Shown: positions 18,114-27,027, numbered from the stretch's first letter. The stretch is DNA of 32,997 bases from Candidatus Aminicenantota bacterium (GCA_003648765.1 QMPV01000015.1:1-32997), one strand, 5' to 3'. Notes: generated by a model not told the origin, from the sequence alone. Numbers and translations: made by a program.

Positions 18114-19367
18114 TCAAATCTCCTCCGGAGAAATAATTTCTCCAGCCAGACAAGAAGCCGCCACCACTGCCGGACTGGCTAAATAAGTCTGGCCTTTACC
18201 CTGCTTGCCGTAGAAATTGCGGTTAGCCGTGGAAATCTGCACTTCTCCTTCACCGGTTAATCCGATGTGACCTTCAGCACAACCACCACAGCCGGGATTA
18301 CTAACCACCGCTCCACTTCTAAACAAAATTTCCAGAATCCCCTCTTCCAAAAGGGTTTGATAAACCCGACGGGTGGCGGGAACACACTTGAGGATAACTC
18401 CCGGTTTGATTTTTTTCCCCTTCAGGATGTCAGCTGCTTGGCGGAAATCCTCCACCCGGCCATTGGTACAAGAACCAATAAATCCTGAGTCAATGGGAGT
18501 GCCTTTAACTTCGGTAATAGGTTTGACTTTATGAGGAAGATAAGGCACAGCCACCTGGGGCGGTAATCCAGAAACGTCTATGGATATTTCATTTTCATAA
18601 TCGGCATCCGGGTCAGGTTCTGGCCATTCTTCCAAATTAAAACCAGGCAAGGCCATTAATTCTTGAGTTGTTTTTCCATTAAGTTCAGGGATAAACCCGA
18701 TAATGCCGGCCATCTCTGTGACCATACTACATAACGTAATGCGACCTGTTAGAGAAAATTGCTTGACAGGCTCTCCTACAAATTCCACCGCTTTCAAAGC
18801 CACCTGTTTTGTTCCCAGCATCTTACAAAGATAAAGAGTGAGGTCTTTAGGAGTCGCCCAGGGAGATGGTTGGCCGGTGAGACGAACTTTAACTGTTCTC
18901 GGCACTTCAAACCAAGTCCGACCTGTTTTAAAAGAAAAAGTAATATCTACATCACCCATTCCCTGACCAAAACAGCCCACCGCTCCCATTATATTTAAAT
19001 GGCTGTCAGTGCCGACAAGGGTTTTTCCCGGTCCCGCCAGCCCTTCCTCAATCATTACATGGGAACCGATACCGCAATCAACATCAAAAACCCGCAGCCC
19101 GTGGCGTTTGGCAAACAAGCGGCAGATTTGCTGATTATCTGCATATTTTAGGGTACAGGCCGGCACACAAAGATCAAAAGTAAAGACCACCCGGTCGGGA
19201 TCAAAAACTGGTTGGTCGCCGTATTCCCGCTCATAATTTTTCACCACATTTGGCCCTCCGAAGTCACGGGCCGAGACAATATCCAGCTCAAGCCAGACAA
19301 TTTCACCGGGCTGGACTTTGCGGCCACAATGAGCGGCAATTATTTTTTCAATAATTGTTTGCCCCAC
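18114..19367 (-). CDS. Aconitase/LeuC-family large subunit, copy 1 (divergent)
   Basis: LVGTDSHLNIMGAVGCFGQGMGDVDITFSFKTG, GSCTNGRVEDF and NPGCGGCAEGHIG (three [4Fe-4S] Cys). Confidence 0.9.
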   Translation of the reverse strand: MGQTIIEKIIAAHCGRKVQPGEIVWLELDIVSARDFGGPNVVKNYEREYGDQPVFDPDRVVFTFDLCVPACTLKYADNQQICRLFAKRHGLRVFDVDCGIGSHVMIEEGLAGPGKTLVGTDSHLNIMGAVGCFGQGMGDVDITFSFKTGRTWFEVPRTVKVRLTGQPSPWATPKDLTLYLCKMLGTKQVALKAVEFVGEPVKQFSLTGRITLCSMVTEMAGIIGFIPELNGKTTQELMALPGFNLEEWPEPDPDADYENEISIDVSGLPPQVAVPYLPHKVKPITEVKGTPIDSGFIGSCTNGRVEDFRQAADILKGKKIKPGVILKCVPATRRVYQTLLEEGILEILFRSGAVVSNPGCGGCAEGHIGLTGEGEVQISTANRNFYGKQGKGQTYLASPAVVAASCLAGEIISPEEI

Positions 19368-19392
19368 ACCTTCCTCCTAAACAATTTTTTAT

Positions 19393-20508
19393 TTAGATGT
19401 GCTCGGCCACAGCCTTGGCCATATCCAGAGTAGAAGAATTTCCGCCCATATCGTAGGTTCTAACCCGACCCTCTTTTATTACTGCGGCTACCGCCTTCTC
19501 CAGATGAGCGGCCAATTCCTTCTCACCCAGCCACTCCAGCATCATTTTAGTCGCCAAAATCGTGGCTGTCGGGTTGACTTTATAAAGCCCAGCATACTTG
19601 GGGGCCGAACCATGGGTAGGCTCGAAAACAGCGTAATTATCACCGATATTTCCAGCACAAGCAAAGCCTAATCCTCCTACTAGCTGGGCGGAAAGGTCCG
19701 AAATGATATCGCCGAACAAATTTTCCGCTACCAGCACCTCATAATCCTGAGGATTCTTGATCAACCACATAGCCATGGCATCTACATTGGCTTCCCGGAA
19801 TTCAATCTCTGGATACTCACGGGCCATTCTTCGAGCTATATTCAGAATAAGGCCGCCGGTTTCCCGCAACACGTTGGGTTTTTCCACTATGGTTACTGAA
19901 CGCCGCTGGTGTTCTCGGGCATATTCAAAAGCCCGTCTCAAAATTCTTTCACAGGCTTTTTTGGTCATAATGCGAGTCGAGAGAGCAATTTCTTCAGCCG
20001 GCACAGCGGCAAATTTTTTCATTTTAGGGTGAATTAACAGGGCCTGGCGAACCTCTTCGGGTAAAGGATGAAATTCCACTCCGGCATACATTCCTTCGGT
20101 ATTTTCCCGGAAAATAACTAAATCAATATCATCACGATAGTTAAGCGGATTGCCAGGATAAGCTTTGCAAGGTCGAAGGTTAGTGTAAAGGTCAAACTCC
20201 TGGCGCAGACGGACAATCGGACTAAAATAACTTAAACCTTTCTCTCGCAATTCGGGAGCCAACTCCTGCCAAGCATCCTCTTTGGGTTTGGAAGTAATAG
20301 CCCCAAAAAGACAAACATCCGTTTGTTTTAACAACTGAATTGTCCGTTCAGGTAGGGGATTACCTTCCCGACACCAAAATTCCCAACCGATATCACCATA
20401 TAGATATTCGGCATCAAGCTGAAGCTTATCCAGCACCAGCATAGCTGCTTCAATTACATCCCGACCAACCCCATCACCTGGTAAGACAGCTATCCGGTAT
20501 TTGGCCAT
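19393..20508 (-). CDS. Isocitrate/isopropylmalate-type beta-decarboxylating dehydrogenase (isocitrate dehydrogenase-like)
   Basis: IAVLPGDGVGRDVIEAA, SPIVRLRQEFDLYTNLRPCK, VIFRENTEGMYAGVEF, NLFGDIISDLSAQLVGGLGFA and FEPTHGSAPKYAGLYKVNPTATI. Confidence 0.92.
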   Translation of the reverse strand: MAKYRIAVLPGDGVGRDVIEAAMLVLDKLQLDAEYLYGDIGWEFWCREGNPLPERTIQLLKQTDVCLFGAITSKPKEDAWQELAPELREKGLSYFSPIVRLRQEFDLYTNLRPCKAYPGNPLNYRDDIDLVIFRENTEGMYAGVEFHPLPEEVRQALLIHPKMKKFAAVPAEEIALSTRIMTKKACERILRRAFEYAREHQRRSVTIVEKPNVLRETGGLILNIARRMAREYPEIEFREANVDAMAMWLIKNPQDYEVLVAENLFGDIISDLSAQLVGGLGFACAGNIGDNYAVFEPTHGSAPKYAGLYKVNPTATILATKMMLEWLGEKELAAHLEKAVAAVIKEGRVRTYDMGGNSSTLDMAKAVAEHI

Positions 20509-20547
20509 ATAATTCCTCCTCTTCTATAAGATATAATTATGATTTAA

Positions 20548-21060
20548 TTATGTCCTTTTTTTCTCGTCTTCCCTAGAATCAGCTAATTTTTGGCGAGTAT
20601 AGGGAATTAATCCCCCCGCTTTAATTATTTTCAGAACCATCAGCGGCAAGGGCGGCAGCAACCAACGCTTTCCCCCAGCTACTAATTCGCCTTTCTCCAG
20701 TTCAAGGTCAACTTCATCACCCTGATTAAGACCGGCGACAACTTCCTCCTGAACAAAAACTGGTAAACCCTGATTAATAGCGTTCCGGAAAAAAATTCGG
20801 GCAAAGGAACGGGCAATAATCGCTTGGACTCCAGCGGCCTTGAGACAGATAGCCGCCTGCTCTCGGGAACTGCCACAGCCGAAATTGCGACCAGCCACAA
20901 TTATATCCCCCGGTCGAACTTGACGGGCAAATTCAGGGTCTAAGTCCTCTAAAGCGTGTTGGGCCATTTCCTCAGGTGTTAAGGGGGAGTAAGTATATTT
21001 CCCAGGGAATATAACATCTGTATTAACATTATCACCATATTTCCAGACTTTGCCTTTCAT
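20548..21060 (-). CDS. Aconitase/LeuD-family small subunit, copy 2
   Basis: [25 protein letters not shown] and [48 protein letters not shown]. Start reset to 21060, giving an ATGA overlap with the LeuC-like gene. Confidence 0.92.
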   Translation of the reverse strand: MKGKVWKYGDNVNTDVIFPGKYTYSPLTPEEMAQHALEDLDPEFARQVRPGDIIVAGRNFGCGSSREQAAICLKAAGVQAIIARSFARIFFRNAINQGLPVFVQEEVVAGLNQGDEVDLELEKGELVAGGKRWLLPPLPLMVLKIIKAGGLIPYTRQKLADSREDEKKRT

Positions 21061-22313
21061 AGTAAACACTTCCTTGGATCTTTTATTCGGCCTTCAATGG
21101 CCGAAGCAGCTACCGTAGCCGGAGAAGCCAGATAAATAAACGAATCTCGACTACCCATACGGCCCCGGAAATTACGGTTAGCCGTACTAAGAGCCACTTC
21201 GCCTGGAGCTAAGACTCCTTGATGAGCTCCCAAACAAGGGCCGCAGCCCGGATTAATAACTACACACCCCGACTCGTTGAAAATTTTGATCAATCCTTTC
21301 TCTAGGGCTTTTAAAAGCTCCTTCTGTGAAGCAGGAATTATCAGCACTCTCACTTGGGGATGAACCTTCTTTCCCCTAAGAATTTGAGCGGCTACTTCCA
21401 AATCTTCCAGTCGCCCGTTGGTACAAGTGCCAATTAAAGCCTGGTGAAAGGGCAAGCCTTCGACTTCGCTGACCGGTCGAACATTATCCACCGTATGCGG
21501 ACAGGCAACTTGAGGCTCTAATTTGTCTAAATTCAAGTTAATCACCTCACTGTACTGAGCATCTTCATCGGAAGTAACTACTTCATAATCACTGATTCCT
21601 AGCTCCTGGAAAAAATCAAAAACTTTCTTATCAGGATGAAAGTAAGCATTCTTGGCGCCCATTTCAGCGGCCATATTACAGAGCACCATGCGGGAGGCCA
21701 AAGAAAGGGCTTTTGCCCCTGGACCACTGAATTCAACAGCTTGATAGTTGGCTTTATCGGCTCCCTGGTCACCTATGATTTTCAAAATGATATCTTTGGC
21801 ATAAACCCAGGGAGGTAGCTGTCCTTCTAGATTAATTTTAATTGTCTCGGGAACCCGGAGCCAAAGCTCATCGGTAGCCCAGACAGAAGCTACCTCCGAC
21901 CGCCCCACTCCCACAGAAAAAGCGCCGAAAGCCCCATAAGTGGTGGTGTGAGAATCCGCCCCAATAACTATTGTTCCTGGCGCTGCCAAACCGTGTTCGG
22001 AAAGGACCTGGTGGCAAATACCATGATTTATATCAAAAAAATTTCTTACCCGCTGCTCCCTGACAAATTCTCTAATTATTTTATGATTCTGAGCGTATTT
22101 TTCTGAAGAAGCTGGCACAACATGATCGAGCACAATCACCAATTTCTCTGGATCTCTGACCTGGGAAATTCCCAATTTACGAAATTCATTAATAATCGCG
22201 GCGGTATTATCATGGGAAAGAATGCGATCAGGGGAAACAACCACGATATCACCAGCTTTGACTTTCTGGCCGGCCCGTTTTCCCAAAATCTTCTCTGAAA
22301 ATGTTTGCCCCAT
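21057..22313 (-). CDS. Aconitase/LeuC-family large subunit, copy 2
   Basis: VIGADSHTTTYGAFGAFSVGVGRSEVASVWATDELWLRVPETIKI, GTCTNGRLEDL and NPGCGPCLGAHQG. Confidence 0.93.
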   Translation of the reverse strand: MGQTFSEKILGKRAGQKVKAGDIVVVSPDRILSHDNTAAIINEFRKLGISQVRDPEKLVIVLDHVVPASSEKYAQNHKIIREFVREQRVRNFFDINHGICHQVLSEHGLAAPGTIVIGADSHTTTYGAFGAFSVGVGRSEVASVWATDELWLRVPETIKINLEGQLPPWVYAKDIILKIIGDQGADKANYQAVEFSGPGAKALSLASRMVLCNMAAEMGAKNAYFHPDKKVFDFFQELGISDYEVVTSDEDAQYSEVINLNLDKLEPQVACPHTVDNVRPVSEVEGLPFHQALIGTCTNGRLEDLEVAAQILRGKKVHPQVRVLIIPASQKELLKALEKGLIKIFNESGCVVINPGCGPCLGAHQGVLAPGEVALSTANRNFRGRMGSRDSFIYLASPATVAASAIEGRIKDPRKCLL

Positions 22314-22331
22314 GATACCTCCCGAAGTTTT

Positions 22332-22865
22332 TTACTTAAAAGGTTCGAAATTGACGAAATCAGCATGATTAACAATAATCGCCTCTATAGTGGAGCGCCG
22401 CCCATCTCCTTCTTTGGAATGACAGGCGATAATATGCAACACCTCTTCCGGCAAACCAAAGCGAGCCGCAAAAACTGCTCCCGAGAAAGGATGACGGAGC
22501 AACTCCCCTGAACGGCTTTTCTTAAATTCTCCACCTGATTTGGCAAACTCGAAAAGTTTACCCACATCATGAAGCAGTGCCCCTGCTAAGAGAATATCTT
22601 GATTAATGGTAATCCGATCACCATAAACCTCTTTCATCGCTTGAGCAATAGCCAAAGCTGTTCGGGTAACAGCTCGAGTATGGTCAATGAGATTAATCGA
22701 TGTCTTTTCAATAAGCAAAGTAAAAGGCATCTCTAACAGATCATTTATTGTCCAACCTCCCTCTACCAAAGCTTCTTTCCAAACTTGGAGGGTCTTGGTC
22801 TTCAAATCTTGGTCTTGAAATTCATTCAACTCGGGAAATAAAAGAAAAAGTTGTTCATCCATCAA
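22332..22865 (-). CDS. HD-domain metal-dependent phosphohydrolase-like protein
   Basis: LLAGALLHDVGKLFEF, LLRHPFSGAVFAARFGLPEEVLHIIACHSKEGDG and NHADF, an HD-superfamily pattern. Confidence 0.85.
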   Translation of the reverse strand: MMDEQLFLLFPELNEFQDQDLKTKTLQVWKEALVEGGWTINDLLEMPFTLLIEKTSINLIDHTRAVTRTALAIAQAMKEVYGDRITINQDILLAGALLHDVGKLFEFAKSGGEFKKSRSGELLRHPFSGAVFAARFGLPEEVLHIIACHSKEGDGRRSTIEAIIVNHADFVNFEPFK

Positions 22866-23649
22866 AGCCTCCTTCTAAAGTCCTTTCCTCAGGTCCATCA
22901 TATTCAAAATCTTGGGGATCGATCTTTCTCATCGGCCGCATGCGGGTTTTTTCTTCGTGGATATGAGCTACTAAGCCAGGAAGACGAGCAATCATGAAAA
23001 AGGCGTTACCAATCTCGGGTGGAATATCCAGCTCACACAGTAAAGCGGCCATAGCTCCATCGACATTTATCGGAAGTTCCCGACCGGTCATCTCGGCTAG
23101 GATTTTTTCCACAATTTGGGCTGTTTTCACATATTTTCCAGCCAGACCCAATTCCTCAGCCAAATTAAAAAGCTTTATTGTCCGGGGATCCTGGGTATGC
23201 AAACGATGTCCGAAACCGGACATTCTTCTCCCCGCCGCTTTCAACTCCTGGAGGAATTCCCGGGCGGCTTCTTCCAGTTCCACACCCTGCTCACTGCTTC
23301 GCTTAACAATTGTGGTTAACTGGCGCATACCTTCTTCAATGGCTCCGCCGTGGTAGCGGGAGATAGCTAAAATTCCAGCGGCCACAGCTGCATTTAACTC
23401 AGCTCCAGTGGAAGCTACTGTTCGAGCGGCCAGAACAGATGGCGGCGTCGGACCATGGTCAATTGAAGACACCAGGATGGCTTCGATGAGACGGCCCACT
23501 TTTGGGGAAGGTAAATCACCTTTCCAAAGTAAATAAACCGCCTGGCCGAAAGAAATTTGGCCCATTAAGCGGTCAATTGGATAGCCTCGCACCATAATTT
23601 TATTGGGCTCAACCTTGGTAATAGATGTTTTCCAGTGAAACTCACTCAT
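22855..23649 (-). CDS. Citryl-CoA lyase / citrate synthase C-terminal-like protein
   Basis: SIDHGPTPPSVLAARTVASTG, RRMSGFGHRLHTQDPR and NVDGAMAALLCELDIP: the three citrate-synthase catalytic positions (His, His, Asp) are present in a short ~264-aa single-domain form. Confidence 0.88.
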   Translation of the reverse strand: MSEFHWKTSITKVEPNKIMVRGYPIDRLMGQISFGQAVYLLWKGDLPSPKVGRLIEAILVSSIDHGPTPPSVLAARTVASTGAELNAAVAAGILAISRYHGGAIEEGMRQLTTIVKRSSEQGVELEEAAREFLQELKAAGRRMSGFGHRLHTQDPRTIKLFNLAEELGLAGKYVKTAQIVEKILAEMTGRELPINVDGAMAALLCELDIPPEIGNAFFMIARLPGLVAHIHEEKTRMRPMRKIDPQDFEYDGPEERTLEGGFDG

Positions 23650-23659
23650 TATCTCCCCC

Positions 23660-24562
23660 TTATTTTTTCTTTGTCAGTAATTCCCCCACAACCCGAGGGA
23701 AATCAAAAATGGAATCCACCACTCGGACACCAGCCTTTTCTAAAGAATCTCTTTTACTCTCATAAGAACCTCGGCCACCCTCGATAATTGCTCCCGCGTG
23801 CGAAAACCTTGTTCCAGCTTTGGCAGCTTTACCCCCAAGGTAAGCCACCACTGGTTTGGTTACTTTTCCCTGTTGGATTAAACTCGCTACTCGCTCCTCC
23901 TGAGTAGTGCCAATTTCTCCAAAGAGGGCTATTACTTCTGTTTGAGGATCTTCTTGGAAATATTGGGCTATTTCTGGCAGGCCTAAGCCTACCACTGCAT
24001 CCCCTCCGACATGAACAATCGAACTTTGCCCTAAACCGGCTTTAGTCAAATAATAAGAAATGGCCGAAGTCATTCCTCCACTACGGGAACAAACACCGAC
24101 TTGGCCTGGTTGAAACCACTCTCGAGCTCTTTCTGCCCGACCACCAATCATACCCAAAAGAGCTTGCCCCGGACTAACCATTCCCAACGTATTAGGCCCG
24201 AGACAAATAGCTCCCTTAGCAGTCGCCACCTCCAGAATCTCCAAAAGGTCATAAATAGGCACCCGATCGGGAATAAGGACACACATCTTCAGACCAGCAG
24301 CCAAGGCTTCTAGGGCAGCTTCTTTAACCAAAGTAGCCGGCACAAAAATAACCGAAATCTCTGCTGGGCCTCTTGTTTCCAGGGCCTCAACCACAGAATC
24401 AAAAACAGGAATTCCATAAACCTCTTCACCGCCTCTCCCCGGAGTTACTCCCGCAACCACCTGAGTCCCATAATCTTTCATTAACCTGGCCCGAACACGA
24501 CCTTCCCGACCAGTTATCCCCTGAATAATGACTCGTGTCTCTCGATCGACCAAAATAGCCAT
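23660..24562 (-). CDS. SucD-like CoA ligase small subunit (citryl-CoA synthetase CcsB / succinyl-CoA synthetase alpha-like)
   Basis: VIIQGITGREGRVRARLMKDYGTQVVAGVTPGRGGEEVYGIPVFDSV, GVCSRSGGMTSAISYYLTKAGLGQSSIVHVGGDAV and FSHAGAIIEGGRGS (phosphohistidine). Confidence 0.9.
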   Translation of the reverse strand: MAILVDRETRVIIQGITGREGRVRARLMKDYGTQVVAGVTPGRGGEEVYGIPVFDSVVEALETRGPAEISVIFVPATLVKEAALEALAAGLKMCVLIPDRVPIYDLLEILEVATAKGAICLGPNTLGMVSPGQALLGMIGGRAERAREWFQPGQVGVCSRSGGMTSAISYYLTKAGLGQSSIVHVGGDAVVGLGLPEIAQYFQEDPQTEVIALFGEIGTTQEERVASLIQQGKVTKPVVAYLGGKAAKAGTRFSHAGAIIEGGRGSYESKRDSLEKAGVRVVDSIFDFPRVVGELLTKKK

Positions 24563-24565
24563 TTT

Positions 24566-26149
24566 TTACTCAAACTCCTTAGCCTTTGCCTGTTGCTGGG
24601 CGATTATCTGTTGACGATATTCGGCTAAACCGGGTATCGGCAGATAAATATAAATAGCATCTTGCTCATGAAACTTACAGAAAATTTCACAAGCCAAACA
24701 TTCAGTACATCTTCCCTGACGAGCCTCTTCGGATGAGACCTTCAACACTGGGCGGCCAGCCTCATCCAGTTGGAGAATTTCCGCCAAACAGGCTTTAACA
24801 CAGCCTTTAGTCCGGCAGTTTTCACAGGCTTGGTGGTCAATTAATACTTCCCCAGTCATGGTAGCAAACCTATAGGTGTAACGGTCTAAGTCTGGATAAA
24901 CTAAGGGAGAAACTAGATGGTTTTGGGAGTTGTTTTCCTGGACGAGCTCCCGGAGACGGGCAGCGCAAAATTCAGCTGAATCAGCCTGTCCATAACCCTC
25001 AACAACTCCTTTTATTCTAGTGAGATAAGTCTGTAAAATTTGAATCGCCACCTTTTCATAATTACCACCTAAGCGAATAACCGCGGGAATGGTCAAGTTC
25101 TCTTCCAAAAAAGCTTTGACTAATCCCCGGGCCGAATGATATTGCTCCTGGCTGGCCACTCCCGAGCCAGAAGCAAAATAGCCTTTGAGAAAAGGCTGAG
25201 AGAGAATAATTCGCGCCGCCCGATAAACTTTACTGGCTGGGGGATTACCACTTGTATCGCAGTAATTGGCCAGCTTAAACCCTTGAGCCAAGACAGCATC
25301 CATAGACATCATTGACCCCCCTCCTCCTGCTCCCTGGAAACCGATAATCATTTCTTCAGGAGAAAAGTCCTCTTGCATCTGCAGAAAATAAAATGTTCCG
25401 CGGTAATCATCTTTTTCTACTTGGAAGGCAATCTTCTCCAGAAGGGTGGGAGGCCGGTCGAACTCCCGAGCTATTTCAATGGACAGCTCAGGATGCCGAA
25501 AGACAGCGTAATCATCGACGGCCAGATGACAATCAACTGCGACTAACTCGCCTTTTTGGGTCAGCGCCAACGGATTTACTTCCAAAGACCGAGCTTCTAC
25601 CTGGCGGGCAATTTCATAGAGTTTAGCCAGGGTTGAAGCCAGTTTAACCAAGAGTTTACCTCGGAAGCTATGACGGCGGAGGAGATTTCTGACCTCATAT
25701 TCCTTTAAGCCTGAGGAAATCTTAATGGGATGGCGGATTATCTTATCAGGATTCTTTTTGGCTATTTCTTCAATGCCGGTGCCACCCACACTGCTGAAAA
25801 CTAGCACTGGCTTTTTAGCCGCATCATCAATAATCAGACCAGCGAAAAATTCCTGGGCAATATCCAGTTTTTCTTCAACTAGAATTTCTTCAACTATAAA
25901 ACGACCAATCTTCCGACCGAAAAGCTGACGGGCTGACTGCTCGGCTTCTTCTGGAGTTTGGGCAAAGAGAATTCCCCCCTTCTCCGCGCGACCGGTTATC
26001 CAGACCTGAGCTTTGAGGACCACTGGAGAATTAAGATGAGTGGCAATCTGCCGAACTTCCTCTGGGGAGTGGGCTACCCCACCCCGGGGGACTTTAACTC
26101 CTTTCTCCTTTAAAATCTGTTTGGCCTGATATTCAAACAATCTCGCCAT
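24566..26149 (-). CDS. ATP-grasp SucC/CcsA-like CoA ligase large subunit with C-terminal two-cluster [4Fe-4S] ferredoxin domain
   Basis: MARLFEYQAKQILKEKGVKVPRG, EARSLEVNPLALTQKGELVAVDCHLAVDD and GFQGAGGGGSMMSMDAV; C-terminal CENCRTKGCVKAC…CTECLACEIFC. Start at 26149, preceded by GGAGAGAGAG. Confidence 0.9.
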   Translation of the reverse strand: MARLFEYQAKQILKEKGVKVPRGGVAHSPEEVRQIATHLNSPVVLKAQVWITGRAEKGGILFAQTPEEAEQSARQLFGRKIGRFIVEEILVEEKLDIAQEFFAGLIIDDAAKKPVLVFSSVGGTGIEEIAKKNPDKIIRHPIKISSGLKEYEVRNLLRRHSFRGKLLVKLASTLAKLYEIARQVEARSLEVNPLALTQKGELVAVDCHLAVDDYAVFRHPELSIEIAREFDRPPTLLEKIAFQVEKDDYRGTFYFLQMQEDFSPEEMIIGFQGAGGGGSMMSMDAVLAQGFKLANYCDTSGNPPASKVYRAARIILSQPFLKGYFASGSGVASQEQYHSARGLVKAFLEENLTIPAVIRLGGNYEKVAIQILQTYLTRIKGVVEGYGQADSAEFCAARLRELVQENNSQNHLVSPLVYPDLDRYTYRFATMTGEVLIDHQACENCRTKGCVKACLAEILQLDEAGRPVLKVSSEEARQGRCTECLACEIFCKFHEQDAIYIYLPIPGLAEYRQQIIAQQQAKAKEFE

Positions 26150-26173
26150 CTCTCTCTCCAAAAAGCACCTATA

Positions 26174-26202
26174 TTATTCAAGGGAGGGGTTTTTTTGTCA
26201 AT
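26174..26202 (-). promoter_or_regulatory. Sigma70-type promoter of the citryl-CoA/aconitase operon
   Basis: Minus strand TTGACA (26197-26202), 17-bp spacer, AATAAT (26174-26179), ending 25 nt upstream of the first gene's ATG. Confidence 0.7.
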
Positions 26203-26613
26203 CAGGAGAAAAGAAGCTAACCCCAGGTAAAAAATATAAATCAAGAAAAAGGAAATTTAAAAGTTCCTCTCTCTTCTTTCAAATAAACTCGCCCTCAAGA
26301 AAGAAAATATTTGGAGTCCTTCCCTTTTCATCTGGAACCTGGAAGGAGTAAAGTCAAATCATCATCTTTCACCTTGGACCAAAGGAAAGCCTCCTAAAAG
26401 AAAAAAAACCCTAGGTCACCTGGTTTAAAAATTCCCTTTTCTATCACTTGCGACTTTCCTCAGTTAAGGCCACGAATTGGCTGGGGAAGGATTATTATTT
26501 AAATTGAACTGAGCCAGAAATGACTGAAAATTTTATCATTCCAAGATAAAAGGTAAAAACCTGAGGCCAAAATGTTTCAATTCAGATCAGATGTTTAGTT
26601 AGAAACTAGTAAT

Positions 26614-27027
26614 TCATTCCAGCCAGACCTTAAGGACTTCTCCTTCATCATAAATTTCAATTAAGGCCGTGGCTCCTTGTTCTTTGAGTTCCCGCCATAG
26701 TTTACGCAAGTCTAATCTTTTCCCTCTAAAATTCAATCTTAAATCTTTCTCTTCTTCAGCCAATCTAAAAATCCATTCCACTAATTCCACAGGTAAAGTT
26801 ATCCGGACTTTATCCTTTTTACTCCGGACATCGTAGACCACAAGTTTAAACCATTTCACTTCTTGACCTCTCTCGTAGTGGGGATTCTTCCGAACAGCCT
26901 GACGAATAACTTGCAGGTCACGCTCAAAACTTTTAACCCGTGAAAAACATAGGCCACTTACCAGTAAAGCCACAACTAAAGCTATACTAACTTTTCTCAT
27001 CGATAAACCTCCTTTTTTAACAATCAA
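26614..27027 (-). CDS. Secreted small protein with C-terminal YvlB/SHOCT-like domain
   Basis: Signal peptide MRKVSIALVVALLVSGLCFS (start probably at MRKVS); C-terminal KWFKLVVYDVRSKKDKVRITLPVELVEW…ALIEIYDEGEVLKVWLE. Confidence 0.75.
   Translation of the reverse strand: MIVKKGGLSMRKVSIALVVALLVSGLCFSRVKSFERDLQVIRQAVRKNPHYERGQEVKWFKLVVYDVRSKKDKVRITLPVELVEWIFRLAEEEKDLRLNFRGKRLDLRKLWRELKEQGATALIEIYDEGEVLKVWLE

Noticed and set aside
22332-22360. tRNA-like ggttcgaaatt motif
   Set aside because: Isolated T-loop resemblance inside the HD gene; no cloverleaf partner sequences.
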